From Rebecca billardiae RCC1528 (lineage: Eukaryota; Haptophyta): 64,000 nucleotides of DNA. Below, in pieces: positions 32,445-42,440 of this stretch. A program made the position numbers and the translations under genes. The first letter of the stretch is position 1. Each line of letters opens with the position of its first letter. The DNA lies in the NCBI GenBank assembly GCA_965240325.2, contig OZ251232.1, forward strand, positions 1,860,001-1,924,000, in the 5' to 3' direction. Below the pieces are notes generated by a model that did no database searches, was not told the DNA's origin, and saw only the letters and a program-made list of their open reading frames with translations.

Positions 32445-33689
32445 ATGACGACGCGCGCGACGACCAGCGAGCCGAAGAAGCCGTCGGCGGACGCCCTCCA
32501 GGAGCCGCGGGCGACGAAGTCGCAGAAGACGAATGCCACGTCCGACGTCGCCGGCGATGGCGGCGTCACCTCGGACGGGTTCGGCACGTCGAACCCGGCG
32601 TCGGGCGGCCGTGCGCACGGCGGCGCGTGCGGCAAGCGCCCAGCAAGGGAGTGCCCGCAGGCGGAGACTGCGACGGGCGCTTCGAAGAAGCGCAAGGCCG
32701 CGCCCGGCCCCGCTGCCGACGACGCCATCGGCATGCAGTCGCCTGCTGGCAGCACGTCGGCCGGCGGAAGCAAGGAGCCGCTCCCACCGGCGGCGCAGGC
32801 GGTGCAGGACAAGATGCTGAAGCAGGTGTGCGCCGGGCGTGCGCCGCGCGCGCGCACGCTGCCTTGTGCGACGGCGCTGACCCACCCCGCACCGCGCATC
32901 GCCTGCGCCGTTCAGACCGAGGCGATCAATCGGCTCGCGCAGCAGCGCGCCAAGGCGCTGGAGAAGGCGACCGAGCTGAAGCAAACGTCGGTGTCGCTCG
33001 GCCCGCCGGCGAACACGTCGTCGTTCGCGCAGGACCACGTCGAGCGCTGCGCGGACAAGAGCAACATCCGCGTGAACATCGGCGCGCAGATGCCGACGAA
33101 GCTCACGTTCGACGTGCGCCGCCAGGTGGTGTTCGGCGTGTACGTCGTGGTGCACCAGGAGGGAGTGCCGGGCGCCGAGGCCATGTTCAATGAGGGCAAG
33201 CACGTGAACAAGAACGGCGAGCAGCGCAGCTTTCTCTACAACGAGGCGCCGTCCATCGAGTACGTGCCGGTGGCGGATGAGGACGAGCAGTACCGCGTGC
33301 GCGTGCGCGCCATCGTGTTCGAGCCGCGCTCGCGCCTGATGGCGGGCCACATCCTGGAGGGCATCAAGACGGCGCCGCTCGGCTTTGCGCCCATCGTGGG
33401 CACGCTCCCGACGGTGGACGAGGTCGACCTGAACATCCCGATCGCGCGCCGCCACTCGCTGATGGCGTTCTACGACGTGGACGGCGAGGCGTTCGGCATC
33501 TTCGGCGACGACCTCAAGTTCTACATCAAGGCCATCGAGGCGCTGGCGGTTCAGGCTGGCGCCAGCGTGCTGCAGATCGTGCGCACGCCGATCGAGACGC
33601 AGATGCACTTTGGCGGAGACATCGTGCTGGCCTGCAAGGTGACGACGGCGATCCGTGCTGAGCTGGGCGTGGCGATCACGGGCATGTGA
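32445..33689 (+). CDS. Unrecognised protein, two exons
   Basis: Proposed exons are 32445-32825 and 32916-33689, with a 90-base GT...TTCAG intron that keeps frame whether or not it is removed. The spliced product is about 384 residues. The first ~125 residues are Ser/Thr/Ala-rich with basic KKRKAAPG, suggestive of a nuclear signal. The remainder is a well-folded-looking domain with TFDVRRQVVFGVYVVVHQEG, YNEAPSIEYVPVADEDEQY and HSLMAFYDVDGEAFGIFGDD, ending IRAELGVAITGM. There are no membrane segments or catalytic motifs that I recognise. The ATG at 32445 is chosen because the upstream part of the open frame (from 32397) has poor coding character. The bracketing direct repeats and the adjacent helicase fragment raise the possibility of a mobile or viral origin, but this is inference. 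Confidence 0.72.
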   Translation: MTTRATTSEPKKPSADALQEPRATKSQKTNATSDVAGDGGVTSDGFGTSNPASGGRAHGGACGKRPARECPQAETATGASKKRKAAPGPAADDAIGMQSPAGSTSAGGSKEPLPPAAQAVQDKMLKQVCAGRAPRARTLPCATALTHPAPRIACAVQTEAINRLAQQRAKALEKATELKQTSVSLGPPANTSSFAQDHVERCADKSNIRVNIGAQMPTKLTFDVRRQVVFGVYVVVHQEGVPGAEAMFNEGKHVNKNGEQRSFLYNEAPSIEYVPVADEDEQYRVRVRAIVFEPRSRLMAGHILEGIKTAPLGFAPIVGTLPTVDEVDLNIPIARRHSLMAFYDVDGEAFGIFGDDLKFYIKAIEALAVQAGASVLQIVRTPIETQMHFGGDIVLACKVTTAIRAELGVAITGM

Positions 33690-34146
33690 GACGGCTGGCA
33701 AGACTGTGTGCGGGTGGGTGGGAAGGGGGTCGAGCACGGGTGGGTGGGAAGGGGTTCGGGTGGGCACGTGGGCCCGCAGTCGGTGATAGGCCCCGCATGC
33801 ACCGCCGAAGCGGTGTGCGTGTTGCAGCACGCACGGCCGATGCTGCAGCATAGTGGCTGCGTGATCGGATAGAATACGACGTCAAGTATGATTTTTAGGG
33901 CGCGTGCCGCGCATAGACCGAATGGCGCACAGCCGGCGTGCACTAGCCTGGGGCTGGCAGGCGTCGTCCAGGCGGGACGAATGAATAAGTCATTATTCGC
34001 GCAGTTATTATTTCAGCTCCGCGGTTGATCCTTGACGATTTTCCAAGCTCGGAGTCGGAGGATCAGCAACATCATCCTCAAGCGTTCTGCGACCTAGGAA
34101 TCTAGGATCAGCGCAACATCGTCAAACGTGCTGAGACCTAGGTAGC
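33690..34146. other. Spacer between convergent genes
   Basis: Contains the tandem GGTGGGTGGGAAGGGG (two copies near 33714-33755), then lower-GC sequence with TCATTATTCGCGCAG. No gene is supported. Confidence 0.5.
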
Positions 34147-35130
34147 TTATATGTACGTTTGTTGCTCTGCTGTGTGCCAACCTAGGCAACCTCGACATTC
34201 CTCGATGACATTCCTCGGATCGTACACGACGAGCTTGGCAGCGCCGGGGATGGCCAGCACAGCGTGCAGCTGAGCTCGCGTGCAGTCATGCGCCTCGTCG
34301 AGCAGCACCAGATCGAAGCGCGTGTCGCGTTTGGCGTAGTCGAGTTGGTACAGCTTGAAGAGCACAGCATGCGTCCGTGCGGCATGTGAGCTGGGGTCCG
34401 CCTGGCGCTCCCACACGCGGCGCGCCGAGGCAAGAACAGCGCCGCGGCACCGGGCAAGCGCGGGCAGGTGCGCGTCGCAGAGGTGCGCGTCGGCCGATGA
34501 TAGAAACGCACGCAGCGTCGCGCGCACGTCCGTCAAGCTGTCGTCGTCCGGCGCGTCACACGGAAGCACAGCCACCTGGTCGGCGATGTGGCCGCCGTGC
34601 AGGGCATGCGTCGCCTCGAAAGCCAGAGCGTCGAGCGTGCACACGCGCACGTGCGCCATCGCGGAGCACAGCTCAGCCTGCTCCGCTGCCGCGCTGCGAT
34701 TGAACGTCACGAGAACGGTGCGCAGGTGCGGTCGCGCCGCAGCGAACGCGCGCAGCGCGTGTGACTTGCCGGCACCTGCAACGGCGAGAATCTTCATCAC
34801 ATCACCGCGCTGCAGGGCGGTGTGCACGATAGCCTCGAGGCTGCCGGGTGGATCGTGGCGAACGAGAGCATGCAGCAGCACGCTCGACGTCGGGCGTGCG
34901 AGCGGAGCGGCAGCCAATCGGCGTCGGCGCGGGCGCGCCGGCCCGGGCGCCATGCAGTAGCCTGCGGTTGGCGCGTTCAGCTGAGCCAAATCGAAGCGGC
35001 GGGCGTGAAGGTGGGTTCCGGTGAGGTGGTTCCCCCACGTCGCGATGAGCACGCTCGCCACCGGACTTTGCCGAGGTTGTCGAGGTTGCCGAGGTTGTCG
35101 ACGTTGGCGAAAACGTAGCAACCGACCCAT
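34147..35130 (-). CDS. Truncated superfamily I (UvrD/Rep-like) DNA helicase
   Basis: A 327-residue frame. Residues 118-123 (AGAGKS) form Walker A, preceded by KILAV and followed by TVLVTFNRSAAAEQ, the motif Ia region of UvrD/F-box-helicase-type enzymes. Residues 274-282 (LVLLDEAHD) are motif II, and VVYDP follows near 302-306 where motif III (a Gln-containing D-x-x-Q segment) should continue. Motifs IV-VI are absent: the frame ends in sequence supplied by the 50-bp dispersed repeat. The first ~55 residues, including QRRQPRQPRQPRQ, are encoded by a minisatellite, so a true start may be M60. The enzyme would be ATPase-incomplete and is best seen as a 3'-truncated copy, possibly of mobile-element origin. 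Confidence 0.6.
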   Translation of the reverse strand: MGRLLRFRQRRQPRQPRQPRQSPVASVLIATWGNHLTGTHLHARRFDLAQLNAPTAGYCMAPGPARPRRRRLAAAPLARPTSSVLLHALVRHDPPGSLEAIVHTALQRGDVMKILAVAGAGKSHALRAFAAARPHLRTVLVTFNRSAAAEQAELCSAMAHVRVCTLDALAFEATHALHGGHIADQVAVLPCDAPDDDSLTDVRATLRAFLSSADAHLCDAHLPALARCRGAVLASARRVWERQADPSSHAARTHAVLFKLYQLDYAKRDTRFDLVLLDEAHDCTRAQLHAVLAIPGAAKLVVYDPRNVIEECRGCLGWHTAEQQTYI

Positions 35131-35224
35131 CCGACCTCAAAGGTTTGCTTCAGGACAGATACCCGTCTGGGCGAGCTTGCGGGGGCTCGGAAGGAAGAAC
35201 CAAAGAAATAAAGGGAACGACCCT

Positions 35225-36050
35225 AAGACGAGCCCTCGAGTCCGGGAGCGTGGCCGCCGCCGCCGCCGCTGCGAGGTTGAGTCCGGCTTCGCCCTTCCCA
35301 CTTCGCACCGCCGCGCGAGAACGCGACGTAGGCCGCGAAGACGTCCCCGCACGCGCGGCGCGTGGTGCGCCGAGCAAGAGCACGTGTACTGCCGCCTTCT
35401 GCCGCCGCTCGTCACCTCATTCCACCCGCGTTGCTCAGCGCGAGCGCCGTGCGACGCCGGCGACGTGACTCAGCTTGGCACGCGCCGGATGAGAAGCTGC
35501 ACCCAGAGGCCGAGCTGCGCTCTAGCCCCTGGTGCGCCCGGTGGGCAGCGTGCACATGGATGCTATGCGTCTTCCCCGCGCTCAGTTGTCTGTCTCGAGG
35601 CGTCTCTAGAGTGAGTTGCTGGCTCTGCTACACGACTGCGTTTGAATTGCGTGTGTCGACCCACTCGGTCATGCCCGTGCGTGGGCAGTGTACGTCCTCA
35701 GGTCGCGGGCGCACGCGCGCGCCTGGTCGCAGTAATCATAGGCCTACCCGACACTTACGATTTTGGGTCCTGCACGGTCATCAGGTGGGCGCAGTGCACG
35801 TGCGTGCGCGGTGCGAGTTGCCGATCCGAGCCGCGACGCCTTTGTGCGCGCTGCTCGCGTTGGCGGAGAGAGGCGAGGAGCGACCGCTGACGCGTACCTG
35901 GGGACTACGTATGACCTTGGTCGACTACCAGCCTCGTCGCGTCCGCGCGCACGGGCCGTATTCGTCCGCACCGACGCTCGCGAGGTCCGCTCGCAGCGGC
36001 ACCGGGGGCACGGTGCCGCCTTTCAGGGGTTTGAGTCACAAGCCCAAGGG
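35225..36050 (-). repeat. ~820-bp dispersed repeat, copy 1 (inverted copy at 62053-62885)
   Basis: In reverse complement this segment matches 62053-62885 from the GGGTTTGAGTCACAAGCCC end through TCGACCACCAGG-type and GTGCACATGGATGCTATG-type blocks to the GCGCCGCGCGAGAACGCGAC end, with moderate divergence. The copy at 62 kb begins with an intact AT-AGTCCCCCTCGGG terminus; here the corresponding terminus is altered to AAGGGGTGGAATC. Confidence 0.82.
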
Positions 36051-36062
36051 GTGGAATCAGCC

Positions 36063-39000
36063 AGGTTTGGCGCTCTGCAGTGGCGGATGCCAGCTGAAAC
36101 TGGGGCTTTTGGCCCAGTTTGCGATGGCACAGTGGGGGGCTTCGCGGGTCAGTAAACTGGGGAAAAGCCTCAGTTTCAGATGGCACGCGCCCACTGCGGC
36201 CGTGCCATCGCAAACTGGGCCGAATCGCCCAGTTTGCGTGTGCACGGGGACGCACTGCGGCCGGCTGCAACTTGGCTCAGCATGGGGCAGCTGTCCACAG
36301 CCCAGGCGGGGCGTCACCGCCTGCGGGCCGCCGGTGGGCAGGGCGGACGGCGTCGCAGAGCTCATGCGTGGGAGCAGCGCGTTGAGGAGGCAACCAAGGT
36401 CGAGAAGGAGGGGGCAAGGCCGGCAAGCAGCAGGGCCACCGGTACGTTCCGGTACATGCCTCCACACCGGTGCACATCACCCTTGCTCGCGGCCGTGACC
36501 TGTGCTGCCAAACACCTCATCATCGCCCACCTTGCAGTGACGGCCGAGCTAGGGCGAACACTCACAGGCACCGAACACGCATCGGCGGTGCCCACTGGTG
36601 CTGGCATGCTGTCCTCTACTTGCTGTCGGACAGCAAGGAGGCGGCACCGCCGCAGCTGCGAGCGGGTGAGGTGCTGCTCTGCTCAGCGAGGCTGAGAGGC
36701 TGAGCACGGATCACGGATGGTGAGCCCTGGTCTCGCAACGCATCCAGGAGAGCAGTTGGTGCATAACTGTGCTCAGACGTGCAGGACCAACCATCCGGTG
36801 CTGCTTCAAGCACCCGCGCCAACAGCGGCGGTACTCAACTCCACGCTGCTCATGCGGCCGCACAGCTGCGGGGATGGTACCACGGCGGGCGGCGGCGGTC
36901 GACGCAGCTGTCAGCTCGGCGGTGCGCGCCCGAGGGGCCTAGGTGACGAACGCGCCGAGCGCGGTGTCGCTGCTCGCTTCGCCCAGCGCGCGCGAGCCGC
37001 TGCCATCGGGTGCCGCTGGGCACGCGCCCAGCTCGGGCTGCAGCAGCTGCACTCGACTCCGCGCCGAGTGCGGCGGCAGCAGCAGGGATGGTGCCACGGC
37101 GGGCTGCGGCAGTCGCTGGAGGTGGCAGCTCGGTGGTGCGCGCCCGATGAGCCTGGGCGCTGGGCGCACCGAGCGCGGTGACGCTGCTCGCCTCGCCCAG
37201 CGCGCTCGAGCCGCTGTCACCAGGCGCTGCTGCGCCCGCGCCCAGCTTGGGCAGCAGCAGCTGCGCTCGACTCCGCGCCGAGTGCGGCGGCAGCAGCAGG
37301 GATGGTGCCACGGCGGGCGGCGGCGGTCGACGCAGCTGTCAGCTCGGCGCTGCGCGCCCGAGGGGTCTAGGTGACGAACGCGCCGAGCGCGGTGTCGCTG
37401 CTCGCTTCGCCCAGCGCGCGCGAGCCGCTGCCATCGGGTGCCGCTGGGCACGCGCCCAGCTTGGGCAGCAGCAGCTGCGCTCGACTCCGCGCCGAGTGCG
37501 GCGGCAGCAGCAGGGATGGTGCCACGGCGGGCGGCGGCAGTCGCTGGAGGTGGCAGCTCGGTGGTGCGCGCCCGATGAGCCTGGGCGCTGGGCGCACCGA
37601 GCGCGGTGACGCTGCTCGCCTCGCCCAGCGCGCTGGAGCCGCTGCCTCCGGGCGCCGCTGCGCCCGCGCCCAGCTTGGGCAGCAGCAGCTGCGCTCGACT
37701 CCGCGCCGAGTGCGGCGGCAGCAGCAGGGATGGTGCCACGGCGGGCTGCGGCGGTCGCTGCAGCTGAAAGCTCGTTGGTGTCTGCCCGATGGGCCTGGGC
37801 GCTGGGCGCACCGAGCGCGGTGACGCTGCTCGCCTCGCCCAGCGCGCTCGAGCCGCTGTCACCAGGCGCTGCTGCGCCCGCGCCCAGCTTGGGCAGCAGC
37901 AGCTGCGCTCGACTCCGCACCGAGTGCGGCGGCAGCAGCAGGGATGGTGCCACGGCGGGCTGCGGCAGTCGCTGGAGGTGGCAGCTCGGTGGTGCGCGCC
38001 CGATGAGCCTGGGCGCTGGGCGCACCGAGCACGGTGACGCTGCTCGCCTCGCCCAGCGCGCTGGAGCCGCTGCCATCGGGCGCTGCTGCGCCCGCGCCCA
38101 GCTTGGGCAGCAGCAGCTGCGCTCGACTCCGCGCCGAGTGCGGCGGCAGCAGCAGGGATGGTGCCACGGCGGGCTGCGGCGGTCGCTGCAGCTGAAAGCT
38201 CGTTGGTGTCTGCCCGATGGGCCTGGGCGCTGGGCGCACCGAGCGCGGTGACGCTGCTCGCCTCGCCCAGCGCGCTCGAGCCGCTGTCACCAGGCGCTGC
38301 TGCGCCCGCGCCCAGCTTGGGCAGCAGCAGCTGCGCTCGACTCCGCGCCGAGTGCGGCGGCAGCAGCAGGGATGGTGCCACGGCGGGCGGCGGCGGTCGA
38401 CGCAGCTGTCAGCTCGGCGCTGCGCGCCCGAGGGGCCTAGGTGACGAACGCGCCGAGCGCGGTGTCGCTGCTCGCTTCGCCCAGCGCGCGCGAGCCGCTG
38501 CCATCGGGTGCCGCTGGGCACGCGCCCAGCTTGGGCAGCAGCAGCTGCGCTCGACTCCGCGCCGAGTGCGGCGGCAGCAGCAGGGATGGTGCCACGGCGG
38601 GCGGCGGCAGTCGCTGGAGGTGGCAGCTCGGTGGTGCGCGCCCGATGAGCCTGGGCGCTGGGCGCACCGAGCGCGGTGACGCTGCTCGCCTCGCCCAGCG
38701 CGTTCGAGCCGCTGCCTCCGGGCGCCGCTGCGCCCGCGCCCAGCTTGGGCAGCAGCAGCTGCGCTCGACTCCGCACCGAGTGCGGCGGCAGCAGCAGGGA
38801 TGGTGCCACGGCGGGCTGCGGCAGTCGCTGGAGGTGGCAGCTCGGTGGTGCGCGCCCGATGAGCCTGGGCGCTGGGCGCACCGAGCACGGTGACGCTGCT
38901 CGCCTCGCCCAGCGCGCTGGAGCCGCTGCCATCGGGCGCTGCTGCGCCCGCGCCCAGCTTGGGCAGCAGCAGCTGCGCTCGACTCCGCGCCGAGTGCGGC

Positions 39001-39560
39001 GGCAGCAGCAGGGATGGTGCCACGGCGGGCTGTGGCAGTCGCTGGAGGTGGCAGCTCGGTGGTGCGCGCCCGATGAGCCTGGGCGCTGGGCGCACCGAGC
39101 GCGGTGACGCTGCTCGCCTCGCCCAGCGCGCTGGAGCCGCTGCCATCGGGCGCTGCTGCGCCCGCGCCCAGCTTGGGCAGCAGCAGCTGCGCTCGACTCC
39201 GCGCCGAGTGCGGCGGCAGCAGCAGGGATGGTGCCGCGGCGGGCTGCGGCAGTCGCTGGAGGTGGCAGCTCGGTGGTGCGCGCCCGATGAGCCTGGGCGC
39301 TGGGCGCACCGAGCGCGGTGACGCTGCTCGCCTCGCCCAGCGCGCTGGAGCCGCTGCCATCGGGCGCTGCTGCGCCCGCGCCCAGCTTGGGCAGCAGCAG
39401 CTGCGCTCGACTCCGCGCCGAGTGCGGCGGCAGCAGCAGGGATGGTGCCACGGCGGGCTGTGGCAGTCGCTGGAGGTGACAGCTCGGTGGTGCGCGCCCG
39501 AGGAGCCTGGGCGCTGGGCGCACCGAGCGCGTGACGCTGCTCGCCTCGCCCATCGCGCTG
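36063..39560 (+). repeat. Left arm of 9.8-kb palindrome
   Basis: Starts AGGTTTGGCGCTCTGCAG and is mirrored by the right arm, whose outer end is CTGCAGAGCGCCAAACCT at 45842. The outer ~800 bp (36063-36860) are unique to the arms and ~95% alike by eye. Within them, GGCCCAGTTTGCGATGGCAC (about 36112) faces its own perfect reverse complement about 36204. The rest of the arm is the 214-bp array. Related sequence continues weakly to about 39660 (CGCGACTGCTCGGTCG). Confidence 0.9.
36860..39560 (+). repeat. 214-bp tandem array, left (about 13 units)
   Basis: GGGATGGTGCCACGGCGGGC or a close variant recurs at about 36863, 37080, 37291, 37506, 37720, 37935, 38149, 38363, 38578, 38792, 39007, 39221 and 39436, giving a 211-217-bp spacing. 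Each unit holds GGTGACGCTGCTCGCCTCGC, CCCAGCTTGGGCAGCAGCAG and GACTCCGCGCCGAGTGCGGC. Open frames across the array are repeat-derived. Confidence 0.95.
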
Positions 39561-39660
39561 GTGAGCCGCGGCCACCCGGCGCTGCGCTGTCTGCGCGCGG
39601 CCGGAGCAGCTGCAGCAGCTCAGATCAGCACCGTCGCGACTGCTCGGTCGATGCGTATGA

Positions 39661-40175
39661 TGAACTAGAAGAGTGACGACGATGAATTCGTCTCGTCATG
39701 TGCTGCTCATAATCAGCAATATATAAATGCGCGCGCGCGGCTTATTGACGAGCAGAGTTCTAGCTCCGGACTGACTCATCAAATAGTCACTACCGGATAG
39801 TATATCCCGCGGCGGGGCCGGCGGGCGTCAATCGGCCCCCCGGATCATTGAGTGCTGACTGTGACTGCGGTCGCGGACGTGATTATGATGACGACATGAT
39901 ACGAGAAGTCGTAGAGGCGGTAGTAGACTTGTACGGATAGCACTTACAGTAGCAGTCGGATGATGACGGGCGGGCTCCGATCACGGACACCGGCCGCGAC
40001 TACGGTAATGATGATGATGATGACTGCTGATTGAATGTTGATGTGATGCCGACGATGACTGTATCGCGCCGACGATACGGTCCAACTATGACCGGCCGGG
40101 CCGTGCGCGGCAGACCGGTCAATATCCGACGGCGACGCGACTCATCATCGTCAGTATATATATATATATATATAT
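39661..40175. other. Palindrome spacer, GAT/GAC/CGG mosaic
   Basis: A stretch built from short GATGA, CGACG, CGGAT and TAGTA words with many stops in all frames, ending in a TA tract (40155-40175). Similar texture is seen at 20270-20760, 28560-29110, 42180-42310 and 60060-60710. Confidence 0.5.
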
Positions 40176-42154
40176 GTGTAATCTTTTCTGAGGATAGCGC
40201 ACCAGCAATTTCCCTTGACCGCCATCCGGGCCGAAGTGGCGCAAAATGGCGGATGCCCCGTTTGGGCGCCCTTCCGCGCCTTCGAGCGGCTCGTGCGCGT
40301 CGGGAAGTGCGCCGAAGCGTATCCGGAGCATGCTCCATCGACGCGTCGCACTGTTGGGCCCTCGCATGCGAGCCCATGCCAACGTCTGAGTGCGCCTCGC
40401 TGCGCACGGTACAGCTTGACGGTACACGGCACGATTCGGGTCGCGAGCAGCCTCGTGCGCGCGACCGAGCCAGAGGTGGTCGTCACGAGTAGCACGAGCG
40501 GCGGCACACGAGCGGGGCTGGTCATTGCCGAATATCTGACGCACCAATCGACCTCGCCCAGCGCTATCTGCTCGTTTGTGCACGTGTTGGAAAGGATGAG
40601 CAGCTGCCTGCAAACGCCGAGCGCACAGATGAGGCGTGGGCGAGCGAAGGGGCGGCGAGGGCCGGCGCGTGCGCGCGCGTAAATTCGAGCCTAACTATCC
40701 GCATCGAAACACACCACGCTCGCTCGTCGAGCTGCGCATGGGCATCGGTGCGCGCGCGCCAACGCGGCGCGCCGTGCGCGCGCCTGGCGGCTGCACACGT
40801 GCTCGCGCGCGCAGGCGTGCGTGATGGACCGAGGAGGTCGCGCGAGCATGCGCGATGTGTCTGGATGAAGCGTGTAGGAGGTGGAGGCTGCGCTCCGCAC
40901 GCGCTCCGCCACCGTGCACCGCGCTGCCCCTCGTCCACGCGATCGCCGCCGAGCCCAGATTCAAACGCGCGCGAGCCTGCGAGCGCGCCTTCGAGCAGCG
41001 CTTGCAGCAATCGTGTCGAAGGCATGGCGAGAGGCAGATGTGCATGGCAAGTAGCGCAATGGGGGTGCCCATCACGCGCACACACCCGCGCATGCTCGCC
41101 GCACCACCTCGTCGCGCCCACGTTCAGCGCGCGGGGCGCGCTTCGCACCCCGAGCAGCCCTCGGGCAGCTGCTGCGCGCGGCGCGCGCGGCGAGTAGAAC
41201 TCAGCCAATGGTCCGAGGGCGAGCCGGCTGAGCGTCGTGCGTGACGCACACGGATCTGGTGCAACGCAGCGTACCACTCGCAGCCTCCATCGCGCCCGTA
41301 CTAGCGAGCTGTGGCCGCCGCCGACATCGAAAAGCAGCCCAGCCGTCAGCCCATGACAGCCGACAAGCGCGCGACGCGCGCGTCCACCACCGTGATGAGC
41401 ACGGATGAGCGCGCGCGCCCGTGTCGTAGCTCAGGTGGGGTCCCCCGATCGCACGCACCACCGCGCTGCCACGTCTGCACCCGCCTTGTGGCACCACCCG
41501 GGCACGCGCCGGGCAGGCGGCAGAGCCGCCTGCTCGGCAAACGGTCAGCGCGCAGCGAGGATGGAGTCCGGCGAGGGGCGACCGGAGTGTCCGGCGCGAC
41601 GGAGGTGATCCACGCCGTGGTCGCCGACGCGTTCCTCACCACCTCCGAGGCCGTGGTAGCCGCCCGGGAGAAGGAATGCTCCCAATCGCACCCTGTGCAG
41701 TGCTCCTTTGCGCGTGCATCATGAGCCACACTGAGATTTCGTTAGCTGGCCCGAATCCGATGATCCGGTTATTCGCCCGGCAATCGTTGCATCGCGGACT
41801 ATCGGGCCAGCTAACCCTTTCCGTGTGCAGCCGTGCCGCGCGCGGGAGCTCGGCCACATGCGGCTCTTTGCACATGTGCTGCAGATCGGCTCGTGCTCGA
41901 CGAGCGCGGCGAGGACGAAGGTGCGCGCTCGCGAGCTGGCGCACCTGGGTGTCCTCGCGGCCTCCGAGCAGAAAGAGCGCGTCGAGCGCCGCGCCGCAGG
42001 TCGCACGGTCGCGATCTCGCGAGCGCGGTCGTGCGAGGGCGGGCCTCTCCATCGCGCGTTTCTGCGTCCAAACGCGGCCTCCGTAAATTGGTAAAATCCG
42101 GATGGCGGTCAAGGGAAATTGCTGGTGCGCTATCCTCAGAATAAAAGTTTAATC
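40176..42154. mobile_element. TIR element, ~1.98 kb, in the palindrome centre
   Basis: Left end GTGTAATCTTTTCTGAGGAT and right end (reverse complement) GATTAAACTTTTATTCTGAG share, after a small indel, CTGAGGATAGCGCACCAGCA then ATTTCCCTTGACCGCCATCC, i.e. ~45 bp of essentially perfect TIR. TA tracts abut both ends. No transposase was recognised. Possible exons inside are 40215-40682 (+; ends with VVVTSSTSGGTRAGLVIAEY-type coding) and 41826-42094 (+; after a TGTGCAG acceptor, RARELGHMRLFAHVLQIGS then LGVLAASEQKERVERRAAG). Both lack known domains. Confidence 0.75.
41741..41815. repeat. 75-bp inverted-repeat insert inside the 1.98-kb element
   Basis: GTTAGCTGGCCCGA (41741-41754) and TCGGGCCAGCTAAC (41802-41815) are perfect 14-bp inverted ends. 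The enclosed bases have lower GC than the surroundings. It may be a tiny MITE or a hairpin within an intron that ends at the TGTGCAG just downstream. Confidence 0.6.
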
Positions 42155-42440
42155 ATATATATATATATATATATATAGAAGTTCTCACTCTGGCCGCACC
42201 GTCAGTCATATGGCACTCTGCCGTGATCAGTCGAGCGCGTGACGGACACAGTTCCGTATAAGGCTCGTCAGAGTAGTCACTCAACGGTCAGACCACGGCG
42301 CCACTCGGTCGCCATGACCGATGACGCCGCCTCGCCGGCTGCTGCTGCTGCCTGCGGCCCGGCACAAGCGACTCGCTCAGCTACTTCATACGCAGCGACC
42401 GAGCAGCAGTCGCGGTAGTAATCTGCTGAGCAGCAGCAGT
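42155..42440. other. TA tract and right-hand palindrome spacer
   Basis: TA tract at 42155-42177, then mosaic sequence and CTG/CAG-rich blocks. CGACCGAGCAGCAGTCGCGG near 42396 is the degraded counterpart of the left spacer's inner end. Confidence 0.5.

Noticed and set aside
32826-32915. Coding interpretation of the 90-base segment in the unknown gene
   Set aside because: It has clear GT...TTCAG borders and Arg/Ala-rich, CpG-heavy intron-like content, although it stays in frame, so retention cannot be excluded.
34147-35130. Helitron Rep/helicase
   Set aside because: The motifs are UvrD/Rep-like with no HUH relaxase or Pif1-type features, and no TC...CTRR ends were identified.
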